Assembly: GCF_018687715.1 (NCBI RefSeq)
Contig: NC_056753.1
Location: 26,330,501 to 26,394,500 of the forward strand
Source of the DNA: Carya illinoinensis
Taxonomy: Eukaryota; Streptophyta; Magnoliopsida; Fagales; Juglandaceae
Direction of reading: 5' to 3'
DNA: 64,000 nucleotides
How positions within the stretch are numbered: position 1 is the stretch's first letter; each line of letters begins with the position of its first letter. A program made the translations under genes and the position numbers. The notes beneath the pieces were generated by a model. The model did no database searches. It was given only the letters and a program-made list of their open reading frames with translations, and had not been told where the DNA came from. Shown here piece after piece: positions 25,001 to 35,769 of this stretch.

Positions 25001-25209
25001 ATATATCTGAGCTTAAAAGAAGAATTCTAAGGGTGTTTTCAAGCCAGAACCAGAAGAAATTATTAGCAGAAGGTTGAGAAAGGTAAAGAATCTACCTTTA
25101 GTCGAGCTCCTTGTCTGTTGGCAGGGACAACCGGTGGAAGAAGCTTCCTGGGAGCCGTACCGACAGCTATGTGAGGACTTCCCTCACCTTGTGGGCAAGG
25201 TTATCTAAG
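22063..25209 (+). pseudogene. pol of the gypsy chromovirus, multiply disabled
   Basis: A protease remnant (22063-22260) is followed by reverse transcriptase (about 22440-23060), RNase H (23400-23740) with ECDASGEAIGA and YEKELMAL, integrase (23950-24850) and a chromodomain-like end (25090-25209, with VCWQGQPVEEASWEPY). Stops interrupt it near 22603, 22897, 23581, 23653, 24132, 24499 and 24847. Two lesions hit catalytic residues: the RT motif expected as FDD reads FYD (Tyr codon at 22998-23000), and the stop TAG at 24499-24501 sits where the integrase catalytic Glu is expected after HPQTDGQT. The chromodomain-like end places it among chromoviruses. Confidence 0.92.
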
Positions 25210-25220
25210 GGAGGGGGATT

Positions 25221-25737
25221 TGTTACACGACTAGGAAGTAATTGAAGGCAAGGATAAGAAGACTTAGGGCATGGAAGCGTGCGGGTGAGTAGATGAAGTG
25301 TAGAAGCCGTGGGTGAGGTGCAGAAGTGATTACAAGAAAAGGGGCATACGGAAGCTTGATTAAAGACTTATTGGGATTGGGCCATCATGGGCCGTATGAA
25401 AAGGAAGTGGATCGTGGGCTTCAACACAGCTGGGCCATTTATGTGTTTTTCCTTACTTGCACTTATATGATGTAATAAGCATAAGCCCATACACTTTTAA
25501 AGGGCACTTTAGTCTTTTTATTTTCAGTAGTATTTAGCATATGTCTCTCTAACAGAAGCGGTTATGCAAACATTCCAGAATACTCTTAATTTTCTGCAAT
25601 TGGAGGAGCCTCCCTCAAAGAAGGCATCTATAGTTCTTTTCCATTTTTACAGAATTAATACAATTTGCCACAAATTCCTCATCCATCTTCTTCTTTACAT
25701 TTATTCTATCCCAATCTACTTGTTACAGAGATCATTA
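25221..25737 (+). repeat. 3' LTR of the gypsy element
   Basis: 517 bp, colinear with the 5' LTR with about 30 differences and a few single-base indels. It is followed directly by the GAGAT duplication. Confidence 0.95.
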
Positions 25738-25861
25738 CTTATATATAACTTGCGCTGCAATTTAGTCTTGCAATACTCTCGTTCCAAACATGCAAGTAGA
25801 TTCACAGGGTTAGCCATATTGTTTGTGCAGTTTGTACCGATTGTGTTCAGTTACTAACACA

Positions 25862-26045
25862 AGATAATATAAAATGAGATGAAAGTTAAAAGTTGAATAT
25901 AATATTATTAGAATATCATTTTTTAATATAATTTTGGTTTTAAAATTTGAAAAAGTTAAATTGTTTATTATATTTTATGTAAAAGTTTAAAAAAATTGTA
26001 ATAATTAGATGATATGAGATGATTTGTGAAAATAAACGTAGTACT
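25862..26045. mobile_element. MITE-like element, GAGATGAG family
   Basis: Contains AAAATGAGATGAAAGTTAAAAGTTGAATA at the left and ATATGAGATGATTTGTGAAAA at the right, with the family interior (GAAAAAGTTAAATTGTTTATTATATTTTATG). It lies just past the gypsy element. Confidence 0.6.
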
Positions 26046-26554
26046 TGTGTAGATGGAAATCATGGAATTTGTACTAATTTGGTGCTTGGTTTTCTCAACG
26101 TAGTTTCTAAAGCCAGCTGGTGAGTTTATGCATGGAACAAAATATATATAATTGTGGTGTTGCTTTTTAAGAATGATTTGTTTGAAAATTTGAAATTAGA
26201 GAAGATAAGTAATGCCAACCAATTTAACTTCCTTGAATGTGCCCAAATAATCAAATATTGTTCAAAGAAAAGTAAGTTTTCTACAGTAAACCTCACTGAG
26301 CTATATGAGACCACCCAATGATTTTCAGTCTAAATTCACTGTTTTATAGGCAAGATTCATGTGGTTTGGAGACAATTTTTTGAAAGATTTTTCGTGAGCA
26401 GTTTAAAATAGTACTTGTCATGGGAGATAGATAAGAGGACCAATTAAGGACGCCTAATTGGAGCATGATTGATATTTGTAAGGTGCTAAACATGCATGTA
26501 TGATATGTGCATGATATGTATTGTGGAGGCTGCCCCTTTCTTTTTGTTCTTTTT

Positions 26555-26870
26555 TCTTTTTTAGAAAAACATTATTCATTCATTCATAAAAGGGACATTA
26601 TAATTTTGATATGAGAATTACAAGTCAACTATAGATTTTCAAACTTCCCAATACACAAACTTCTTTGTGACTGGCAGTCTTGTCCAATACTGCAAAACCT
26701 CTCGAGACAAACCATATGAGAGACAATACTTTGTCTTAGAACACCATTTAAAACCGTTCAAATCCCACATTTCTACGGAGTGGAGGACACACTCTATGGA
26801 CCCTGGTCCTAGAGACAATTTTTTTTTTCCCTATTACAACCTAAAACACAGAAAATACCAGAAAACATAA
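26555..26870 (-). mobile_element. Retroposon 3'-end fragment, copy 1
   Basis: Begins with a T-rich tract and ATTCATTCATTCATAAAAGGGACA, then TACAAGTCAACTATAG and CAAACTTCTTTGTGACTGGCA. The same order of words occurs at 37930-38170. A T-rich left edge implies a poly(A) tail on the minus strand. It may extend right to about 26900. Confidence 0.55.
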
Positions 26871-27435
26871 AAATATGGGAAATATATAGGAAAACAAAGA
26901 ACAACCGACACAAAATAGAGGTTGTCGTGGCGCGTGAGGGACACGTGCCACCCTAGGAACATAGTGGTCAGTTAGATTTGAAGTAACTGATGGTTCTTGA
27001 CCCAAAACAGCCGCACGTGGCGGCAGAAAAGCACCCCTGGCGAAGGCACCTAGGATTCACGCACTAACTTTAAACCGCGCATATGGCTTAGCACTGCTCT
27101 TTTCGATAATTTTTTTGCCCATCTAAAATATCGGCGTCTTAAGAATTCTACGGTGAGGCATGTGGTGGGTTGTGGATCGGCCTTTCACCCTCCTTTGACC
27201 TAAAAAAAAAAATCGATAGAAGAACGAGGAAGGAGGGAGATCCACTCTCCTCTGAGCAGATTTGTCATTGGTTGGTTCTAGAGAGAAATCGGACGTACTC
27301 TAAGCGGATATTTGGAAATTAAGAATCTAGTGATGTGGAGGCCGCTTTAATTCTAAGGAAGTAGGAGCCATTTTGAAAGAAATTGCTTCTTTTTTTTCTT
27401 CTTTCCGTATAATATATACGTGTCTCATGTGTATA

Positions 27436-27437
<2 letters not shown>
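26871..27437 (+). promoter_or_regulatory. Upstream region of the OVATE family gene
   Basis: No open frame is convincing here. The GCACGTGGCGG (27013) and GGACACGTGCCACC (26940) words contain ACGTG cores that plant bZIP or bHLH factors can bind, but their use is only inferred. A pyrimidine-rich leader with a CT microsatellite (27438-27466) follows, just before the start codon. Confidence 0.35.
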
Positions 27438-27469
<32 letters not shown>

Positions 27470-27479
27470 GAGCTGAAAA

Positions 27480-28112
27480 ATGTCGAACTACTTTTGGAAG
27501 AAGTTCAACAGCTGCTTCTCCAAACTCAAATGCTTACCCACCATCCAATCCCCTCCAAACAAAGATCCAATCCCCTCGCCCATCTCCACAACTCCGTGCT
27601 CAATCATCCTCAAAAACTTCAACACCCTTTACGACCCTAACTCTTCAGACTCCACTAATTTCTTCTCCTCCTCCGATGATTCTGACGGCGCAGACTCACC
27701 CCCCGACTTAACCACCATCTTCGCCTCCCAGCGCTTCTTCTTCCCCTCCCCTGGCCGCTCTAACTCCATTTTCGAGTCCCTGGACGCCGGGCAAGACCCT
27801 GAGAACGCATTGGTAAATGGAAGCGTCAAAGTGCCTAAGTACTCGCTAGATCCTTACATTGATTTCCGGCGGTCAATGCAAGAGATGGCTGAAGCAAGAA
27901 ATCTCCCCGACGTGAAAAGGGAATGGGAGTATTTGCATGAGCTTCTCTTGTGTTACCTTACAATGAATCCTAAACACACCCACAGCTATATAATTCGTGC
28001 TTTCGCCGACCTTGTCATCTGTATCTTGTCGTCATCGTCATCCCCAATGTTTTCTGCCCCCAATCACTGCCGGGAGTCCAAGAACCGCCGGCACCGATAT
28101 ATTTCGCAGTAG
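27480..28112 (+). CDS. OVATE family protein (transcriptional repressor)
   Basis: OVATE family proteins are plant-specific nuclear repressors that work with TALE homeodomain proteins and affect organ shape. This intronless gene encodes 210 residues. The C-terminal OVATE domain spans about residues 121-183: YSLDPYIDFRRSMQEM, then EWEYLHELLLCYLTMN, then HSYIIRAFADLV. Upstream are DSPPDLTTIFASQRFFFPSP and GRSNS, a block I associate with the OFP12/OFP16-like group. The N-terminus (MSNYFWKKFNSCFSK) is basic and aromatic, as in that group. The start is the first ATG after a CT-rich leader; an overlapping frame from 27373 is a shadow. The last 25 residues beyond the domain are rich in Ser, His and Arg. 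Confidence 0.93.
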   Translation: MSNYFWKKFNSCFSKLKCLPTIQSPPNKDPIPSPISTTPCSIILKNFNTLYDPNSSDSTNFFSSSDDSDGADSPPDLTTIFASQRFFFPSPGRSNSIFESLDAGQDPENALVNGSVKVPKYSLDPYIDFRRSMQEMAEARNLPDVKREWEYLHELLLCYLTMNPKHTHSYIIRAFADLVICILSSSSSPMFSAPNHCRESKNRRHRYISQ

Positions 28113-29345
28113 CTGCAGGTGTAACATTCGTCCCCCAACCAAACTTTTTCCTTTCAATAGAAATAATATGCAGGCGATTAATGTTTTTGCTACTTTGCCC
28201 TTGGGGAAAGCGGATGATGCTTCATCTGCGCAGACAAAAGGAAAAATGTACTTGATAATCAGACAAGGCTAGCTAGTCTAGCTAGGAGACGTGGGATCTT
28301 AGTGTCTCGATGCATGCTATTTCTATCTATTATGTGGTTTCTTTGCTTTCTCGTTGGATGTTCTGTGGCTGATTCACAACAGTGAATAATGGTGGCTGAG
28401 CAGACAAAAATAGACGAGGACAAAGTCATGCCCATGCCCAATGGTAATAATTAATTAACTCGTTCATTGTCCTTGTTTTAGACTTTAGTTGCGGTCCTGG
28501 CAACATTTAGGTTGGGCATTTTGCACACATAACCACGAGGAGCCTTGTTTGGCAGGGAGGGCATGGTACAATTACCAGTAACTTACAGCATACTTGCTTC
28601 TTTATGGATGTATAATTACTCTGATAAGATGAAGAAGTTGAAAGGCTCAATTCACATATATATTCACCTGTACCCAATGAAATTTTGCCCAACTTGAGTG
28701 AAATCATGTGTTCGAGTACAACCAATTCATTTGGGAAAAGCGTTCCAAGTTGGTTCCTTAGTAATATGTATAGTCTTCAACATTTTAAAGCGCATATTTT
28801 ACAAGGTCCCAACAATCCGGAAGTGGCATGTGCAGTCTCCATTCGGTCTACAAATCAATGAGCAAAACCATTGGGAACCCCAAAATGCATAGCAGATAAC
28901 AAGGTGGGATGGTAATTAGAAAATAGTGTATGTTTAATTATATATGAAAAATGAGACAAACGAGGGGGATCCAAAGAGAGCTTAATAGCTGACCATTTTT
29001 TCTCAAGTGTATGTCTGCATTATTGAACTGCGGAGTAGTGAATTTTTTTCTTTTTTTGGTGTGGGGGTTGTTACTATTAACTACGATTTTCATTAGAAAT
29101 TATTACTGATGGAAATTGGCATCGGCAAATTAACATGCATACAAATACAAAGCAAATGCGGAAAGAAAATGAACAAAAAAAGAAGAAGAGAGAAAATGAT
29201 AGAATTGAGATTCATGCCAAGTCAGCAGAACAAGTTGGTCATATGCAAATAAAGAGGTAGGCCCAAACAGAAGAAAATGTTCTCGGAGTATCACCTAAAG
29301 AACTTGTAGATCCATACCGACAGGACACGGTTTGGATATTAAAAT
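28113..29345. other. Gene-poor stretch downstream of the OVATE gene
   Basis: Probably 3' UTR near the gene and then intergenic DNA. Short frames (28507-28725, 28698-28892) show no domain, and I see no element ends or RNA genes. Confidence 0.4.
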
Positions 29346-29568
29346 GAAGAGAAATATTACACATCATTTCACACTATACATTTTATATATTAAAATATTA
29401 TTTTTTATTTTTTTTTATCTTTTATTTCATTTTATTCTTACTAAACTAATTGAATTATTTTATTTATCATCCACACACTACATATTTATTATAGAAAAAT
29501 AAAAAATAAAATAAAATAAGTATGGTGTGTGAAGTATGAGGATGACAAGAAGAATTTTCCTAAAATGA
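29346..29568. mobile_element. MITE-like element, (G)AATRTTACAC family, copy 1
   Basis: Starts GAGAAATATTACACATCATTTC, continues ATTTTATATATTAAAAT and ends TGTGTGAAGTATGAGGATGACAAGAAGA-like. The same sequence occurs in reverse orientation at 43563-43757. Confidence 0.6.
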
Positions 29569-29647
29569 AAGGCACACACTGTAAAAGCAGGTGATTTGTA
29601 GACATTTAGTAACTATTTTGAAATTTGATCTCTATAATTTGAAAAAG

Positions 29648-29805
29648 AGTTATGTTACTTATAATCATTTTTGTGTACTTCTTACATACTGATAATGTGA
29701 TTGGTCAAAATAGTTATTTTATATTAAAAAAATAACACAAACAATACATTAATGAAGTACGCAAGAAGTATAAAAAAGTGACTGCACTTAACATTTTTGT
29801 TTGAA
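29648..29805. mobile_element. MITE-like element, TTAYAATCAYTTTTGTGTAC family, copy 1
   Basis: The left end GTTACTTATAATCATTTTTG and the right end (reverse complement TTAAGTGCAGTCACTTTTTT) form an imperfect terminal inverted repeat around an AT-rich core. A related copy lies in the right arm of the palindrome at 41905-42055. Confidence 0.5.
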
Positions 29806-29917
29806 AAAAGAGGTTTGGTTCAATAGTCAAGTTCAAAACAAATTGAAGCAGAACATGATATTTGTCACCTCTAGACATCCAATAATTGGAAATAACGCAA
29901 ATATAAACAGCCACAAT

Positions 29918-30360
29918 ACATGTCCAAATGTGAGAGGATTGTCAGCTCATGGGATTGTTCATCAATCAGCTCAAATCTGATTTTGTTGGGCAGAGCAATC
30001 TTTTCTTTGTTTGGACCCATTCAAGGTGCACCATCAAAGTTGCATTGCAGTACAGATGCAATAACATCGAATATAACTGTAAATAGGAGCAGTACAACTA
30101 ACATTTCCATGGCAGTTTCAAATTCAAATTATTCAAAAACACCAAAAACAGATACAGCCTTACCGGAGAGCGGGTCGTGGCAGTGATAGGGAGGTACTTC
30201 ATTTGACAACTACAACTCATCTGTCTAAGTTTGGATACTTCTGCAATCCGCTGCTTCTCTGGCAAAAAGGCGGCATCTGCGTGCATGGATACTGTTTCCC
30301 GGCTCCACCTAATTTTCCTCGGTAATGGTTGTCTCAGTCCATTTGAATAGAACTTTGTCT
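29918..30360 (-). pseudogene. Possible fragment of an unidentified gene
   Basis: Two minus-strand stretches look exon-like. One, about 30345-30170, has VLFKWTETTITEE in one frame, then MHADAAFLPEKQRIAEV in another, and ends at a donor-like CTCTCCG|GTAAGG. The other, about 30018-29918, reads KIALPNKIRFELIDEQ and SHELTILSHLDM without a stop. I do not recognise the family. The frame changes and an in-frame TAG suggest a decayed fragment, but an exon of a gene with unseen parts cannot be excluded. Confidence 0.25.
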
Positions 30361-30406
30361 TTTATTTTCACTGAAAATTATGCAACCCAGAAATGATCAT
30401 GTTTTC

Positions 30407-31304
30407 TAGGGGTGTAACTGATCTGGTTCGATTCGGTTTTAGACAAAATCTAAGATCGAAGTAGTAGGTACCGGTTTTACATTTTTCAAAACTGATTACG
30501 CACCGATTATCCTCCTAAACCGGTATTCCGGTTTTACCAGTTTTCGGTCCGATTCGATCCGGTTTTCCGGTTTTAATAAAATATATATTTATTATAAAAA
30601 AAATCTGTTTATAAAAAAAAAAAAAACTGCTATGTCAAAAAATTCTACTTAAAAAAAAAAACTACTATATAAAAAGACTGCTATGCAAAAAAAAAAAGTG
30701 CTATGTAAAAAATTTATGCTATTAGTATAGCTTTGGTATGGCTTTATATAAATTATATGCTAATATATATAATTTATATTTATCTACTAATGTCTTATGT
30801 ACTTATCAAAAAAAATATAAAGAGTTTTAAGTGTATTAGGCCATTAAAATTTAGTAATAATATTTGAGTGATTTTCTTTCTTTTTAGGTTCTTACTTCTT
30901 ATGAATTTATGATAAAATGTTATTAATAAATAATATATATTTATAATATTATATATTTAAAGCATATGATCAATTAAATTTTCATGTTTGAGATTAAACT
31001 TTTATTTTATAAATTAAAATAACACTATCTTATATATAATTATAATTTATATTATTATATATTATATATAAAAAATTATATATAATATAAAATATATAAC
31101 ATATAACATTAAATAAATAAAAAAATATACACATATTAAATAGTACCAGTCCGGGCCGGTCCGATCTAAAAATGGCCGGAACCGAAACCGGACCGGTTCC
31201 AGCCGGTTTTTCATTTTATGAAACCGGTTCCGGACCGGACCGGTTCAAAACCGACACAACCGGTCCGGTCCGATCCGGTTTTCTGGTTAAAATTTACACC
31301 CCTA
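30407..31304. mobile_element. Non-autonomous hAT element 2 (AACCGG subterminal repeats)
   Basis: Termini form a perfect 11-bp inverted repeat, TAGGGGTGTAA and TTACACCCCTA, flanked by a perfect 8-bp target duplication ATGTTTTC (30399-30406 and 31305-31312). Subterminal regions carry many CCGGTTTT/AACCGG words (30470-30570 and 31145-31285). The centre is AT-rich with a short degenerate array of CTGCTATG-A-run units (30625-30720). It has no coding capacity. The termini match hAT elements 1 and 3 in this window. Confidence 0.93.
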
Positions 31305-32009
31305 ATGTTTTCACGCAAAGTGACAGTGCACATTGCATGCCACATTTTTAAATGCCGTGTTATTTGTCTTCAGCCCATGACCAAATCAAAATTAGTAAAG
31401 CTGCAGTACTCAAATTTAACCAAAAATGAAAAGAATTTTACTATATACAAACACAGTCGCGTATTAATCTGTATATCAATACTGATTTATTCATACTTAA
31501 AATTTAAATTAACACTATTTTTAATAAAATTTATTTTTTAATCAATCACATTATATTAATGTATAAATTAGTACACAATTATACTTAGAACTATATTTTT
31601 CCAAATAAAAATGAACCTCGTCTGAATTAGAATAATACAAAGACACGTCTTGTGCTACGTTTCAGATTAGAAGTGAAGCCCACGCTCCACATCCAGCCCA
31701 AATTGACATCCAAACCGAAAGACACAGATAACTGCTGTTGATGCCAACATCCACTATTTTCCACTATTATCATCGTCATCCAGCCCAGAATTATGGAAGA
31801 TAATTGTGTTCATGTTCGATAGTTTACCAAATATCATTTTTCACACAAAAAACGAACACAAACTCACATTCAGCAATATTGGTAGAGTTTACAGTCTACT
31901 ATCAGCCCTGATTAACCAAAGACCCTAAACTTTAATGTCCAGTACAAAACTCGAGGAAAATTTATGTATCTAGTTCGAGAAAATAAAGTGGGAAGAGATG
32001 CAAGACCCA

Positions 32010-32456
32010 TCATTCGCTTCCACTTGCAGGGCCGACCAGGACTCCTTGAGAAGAACCTTCCTTTCGTCCATTTTCATCCTTCGTCTCCCCATCAGACTTT
32101 CTTATCCTAATTTTGTACTGGGTCTCAAAATCAGCAATTTCCTTTTTCTTCTTTTCCAAGGCTTCATTGAGCCTAGATATAACCTCCTCAAGCCCCTCTT
32201 TGTTCCGATGGACAGCAGGCAACACCTCTCTGATGGTTCTCTCCACTAGAACACCACCAATCATCCGATAGCAACGCCTAGATGGGTCAAGCGGCTGAAT
32301 AGCATTCATGACCAATGAGTGCTCACTCACTTCCATCTCTAGTTCAGTGATTTTTGAGTAAATTTGGTTCAGTTCAGACCTCATAGTAGCATACTTATTT
32401 GCAACCGCTTGTTCATTTACTGGTTCATTGTGATCATCTTCACGTTTGCTCGCCAT
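32010..32456 (-). CDS. PFD2: Prefoldin subunit 2
   Basis: Prefoldin is a hexameric co-chaperone that hands nascent actin and tubulin to the CCT chaperonin; subunit 2 is a beta-type subunit. The frame encodes 148 residues, the usual plant length. Prefoldin-beta features are visible: a first coiled coil with YATMRSELNQIYSKITELEM, the conserved HSLVMNAIQPLDPSRRCYRM, then GGVLVERTIREVLPAV and the second coiled coil up to about residue 122. The tail ends GVLVGPASGSE. The coding sequence is one exon. A 3' splice site (T-rich tract, TTTTAG) at 32476/32475 lies 19 bp upstream of the ATG, so the leader is spliced from an exon at 35113. No breaks are seen. Confidence 0.95.
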   Translation of the reverse strand: MASKREDDHNEPVNEQAVANKYATMRSELNQIYSKITELEMEVSEHSLVMNAIQPLDPSRRCYRMIGGVLVERTIREVLPAVHRNKEGLEEVISRLNEALEKKKKEIADFETQYKIRIRKSDGETKDENGRKEGSSQGVLVGPASGSE

Positions 32457-32656
32457 TATTCTCTCTACAAATGAACTAAAAAAAAAAAAGGGATTAAGGA
32501 CGTTAGATAGAAACGTTGTTCCACATTAGCAAACGTTGCCCCCAATGACGCAACAGTGTGCACATTCCACTTCTAATTTTGCAAAACTTACAAAAAATAT
32601 TTGTGACCTGAGCTTTTTAAGAATTCATCAGGATAAAAACAAAACGTGTGCAGATA

Positions 32657-33542
32657 AAAATCTATTTATTAAAAAAACATAGAGATGAGGTACATGTAAG
32701 ATTAGCATAATAAGAAGGACAAAGACATTACAGAAAGTTCTGATTGATTACACTGTCAACAATCAAGGTTGGAAATACAACCTTGAGAAAAACAAGTGAC
32801 ACAATGATTTGTCCTTCTGGTGTTTCAAATTGATAAGGATCAGACATGAATTTAAATAAATTTATTCCACAAGTAACATGATTCCAAATCGAAAATGACA
32901 AAAACAAACATTTCATTGATGCCGTTTTGTGAAATTCATAATTTGAATTTGATATTTCTCAACAGCTCATACTTGCACTCTGATATATAATAACCAAATG
33001 TCACTAACGTTTATCCTTTGATTTTGGTACAGTAGACTTTTCTAGTCGTTTCAAAGATATATAACATTCAACTCAACTAACATGTTAGATCCCAATGCCA
33101 AAATCTATTTATTAAAAAAACATAGAGATGAGGTACATGTAAGATTAGCATAATAAGAAGGACAAAGACATTACAGAAAGTTCTGATTGATTACACTGTC
33201 AACAATCAGGGTTGGAAATACAACCTTGAGAAAAACAAGTGACACAATAATTTGTCCTTCTGGTGTTTCAAATTGATAAGGATCAGACATGAATTTAAAT
33301 AAATTTATTCCACAAGTAACATGATTCCAAATCGAAAATGACAAAAACAAACATTTCATTGATACCGTTTTGTGAAATTCATAATTTGAATTTGATATTT
33401 CTCAACAGCTCATACTTGCACTCTGATATATAATAACCAAATGTCACTAACGTTTATCCTTTGATTTTGGTACAGTAGACTTTTCTAGTCATTTCAAAGA
33501 TATATAACATTCAACTCAACTAACACTTTAGATCCCAATGCC
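32657..33542. repeat. 443-bp tandem duplication in the prefoldin 5'-UTR intron
   Basis: Copies 32657-33099 and 33100-33542 start AAAATCTATTTATT and end GATCCCAATGCCA. By eye they differ at only about six positions (for example CAATCAAGG/CAATCAGGG and TAGTCGTTT/TAGTCATTT), so the duplication is recent. Each copy carries the same 62-codon minus-strand frame (32916-32728 and 33359-33171) with FMSDPYQFETPEGQIIVSL; I recognise no family for it. Confidence 0.95.
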
Positions 33543-34763
33543 AAGCTGTTACAACTTCACCCTAACTCCTAAGAAACAACATGCTCAAATTCTAAAATGA
33601 ATTCTGCCACAACATGCTTCAAAGATCAAAATACAAGCCTCGCATGAACAATTGCATGGCTACTAAATTCATACAAAATACATTACATTGCTTAAGTCTA
33701 CCAAAAATTCTAGAAGAAACAGTGGATTAATCTGATTACCATTAAGGTTTTGAGATACAGACACTACTCGAGCTACTAATTCCATTTAACCTAAATCAAA
33801 AACATTTATTAATCCTCTAAATTTCATACATGATTGGCATCTCAAGAAACTTGACTTTCAACCCATTTTACGAAAAATCAGGTTTTAACAAAAACCATTG
33901 TTAGCATTCCTTCTTTGGTATCCACCTTGTTTCCCTTCTTTTCTTTCCCAATGAGAAGGAAAGTTCATGAGTAACCACATGAGATGGAGAGCTTATGAAC
34001 CCATTGACTCTACAGCTATTTGAGATAGGTAGCTTATAGAACCATTGACTCTACAACTACTGATGTATAAACCATATAACTAGCTACTGTTTGTAAATAT
34101 ATCACCCTTTCAACATTTTGGTCGTAATCACAAATCGTCCCATCTTTAATATTGCAGTAGTGTCTTTTGAGGAAGCCATACTAAATGTAATAGAAGAAAG
34201 ATTATGACTCTTCTTAGAATTGGAAATAGTTTTAATAAAATATTTTATTTACGATATATTTTTTTATAGTTAATTTTGTATATTTGAAGTTTGAATAGTA
34301 GCTAGTACAACTAAGAGACAAGGAAAGGTCCCAATACACAAAAGTTCAAAACCTTTTTTCTTATTTCTTTTTACCTAAATAATTAAATCTTGTTCAAGAA
34401 TTGGAGCTGGAATTCAATAACTCAAATGACAAGATATGGGTGTCAAATGATTAATTAGATTATTTGATAAAAGATCACCCTGTTAATAAAGTAGAGGTAA
34501 ACGACATATTGCTCCCCAAAATTATTACCTCATTTTCAAATTTAACTAGCTGTTACCAACACCCTAAGTTCAAATTCCAGCCTCAATTTGTACAATATGT
34601 CCAAATCAGGGATTAATCTGTAAGTAGTTAGAAGCACATCATCGCACCAGCTTATGGGAGGTTGTGAACTGTCTATAGTACTAAGAAACTAAGATAAGGA
34701 AAGTACTCCATTTCCCCCACTTCATACATAGATTCAATCCCATGTTTTCCCCAAAATCCCACT
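33543..34763. other. Remainder of the prefoldin 5'-UTR intron
   Basis: Unique-looking, AT-rich intron sequence. No element ends, RNA genes or convincing frames are seen. Confidence 0.5.
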
Positions 34764-35175
34764 TCATAGCTTCGTTTGGCTGCTTAAAAATGAAATCGTA
34801 TGGAGCTAATATAACTATTTAAAGTCGGTAGACCGGGCCTATCACGCTATCTTACTTAGTTTGTTCCAAACGATAATTTAGTCTTTCCTTTAAACCAACA
34901 CAATGAATACACACTATTCACAATGTTTCTTATATATTTTCTCCTAACTTTTATCAAGAACCGGACAGAGATAAATCAGCCAGTAATCTTCGAAACAGTA
35001 TAGCACTTTCCAAAACCCTACCATCAGAGATAGAAAGAGAAAGAGGCGTCGGTCGGATCTACCAATCCCCAACGAAAAAAACCCTGTGAGAGATGGGAGG
35101 AAAGGTTTGTACCTCTTCGAGAATGTTAGTTTTTGGAAATGGACACTGGACAGAAGTCGTAAAGGGAACGTTGAG
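34764..35175 (-). repeat. Duplicated leader segment, prefoldin copy
   Basis: Partner of 6427-6815. It covers the start of the 5'-UTR intron, the 5' splice site and part of exon 1, in the same orientation relative to the gene. Beyond AAGTCGT (35155 here, 6790 in DOT2) the similarity fades. Confidence 0.7.
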
Positions 35176-35240
35176 TTTTTCCTGTCTCCGCCTTGCGAGA
35201 GTGAGCGAAGTCCGCCAAATGTACCTCTGCTTGAAATTTC
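35113..35240 (-). promoter_or_regulatory. 5'-UTR exon and core promoter of the prefoldin gene
   Basis: The minus-strand donor CGAAGAG|GTACAAAC at 35113/35112 matches the acceptor at 32475/32476, giving a 2.64-kb 5'-UTR intron. The transcription start is unknown; 35240 is an estimate. The donor-proximal leader is homologous to that of DOT2 at 6752. Confidence 0.6.
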
Positions 35241-35769
35241 CGTCCATCATATTTTAAGTAGGAAAATATTGGTGGGATTTACTACAATTTTTTGGGTAAT
35301 ATTAAATATATATATATAGTAAAATGATAATACAATTCTTTTTATAATGTTTTATAATATTATGTTTTAAATGATGAGTATTTTTATAAAGTAACTTAAA
35401 GTTAACATTAATTTATATAAATATCCTCATTTTAAAATATGATTATGTAAAGTGTTGCACATGTATCATATTTAATGAGAATTAATATTTATAATTTTAG
35501 TATATGTAACTTTCGCATATAAAAAAAGTGGATAAATATAAAATATATATAAAAAAATATTTTTTTATAATAAATCTCACTTCTTATAAAGAAAATATAT
35601 TTAATTTATACATTTTAAGACTATATCTAACTATTTAATAAAGTATAGTATGCTTATTTGTACTTAATGGGGAAAATACATGAGTTTTGACAGCTTATCC
35701 AAACCGCAATGAGTCTAATGTTCATTCAACAAGAACCTAAATAAGATATGCGAGAGAGTGAAATCTTGT

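Larger units (their letters stand above)
20454..25737 (+). mobile_element. Ty3/gypsy chromovirus, complete ends, defective interior
   Basis: The 5' LTR is 20454-20959 and the 3' LTR 25221-25737; both begin TGTTACACGACT and end TTGTTACA. A perfect 5-bp target duplication GAGAT flanks the element (20449-20453 and 25738-25742). The primer site after the 5' LTR resembles the initiator-tRNA-Met site (TGGTATCCAGAGCC), and a purine tract (AAGGGAGGGGGA) precedes the 3' LTR. Domain order is gag, protease remnant, reverse transcriptase, RNase H, integrase, chromodomain-like end. By eye the LTRs differ at about 30 of 510 positions, so the insertion is moderately old. Confidence 0.95.

Noticed and set aside
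27373..27711. 112-codon frame overlapping the OVATE gene start
   Set aside because: Different frame; the OVATE domain and conserved N-terminal motifs are only in the frame from 27480.
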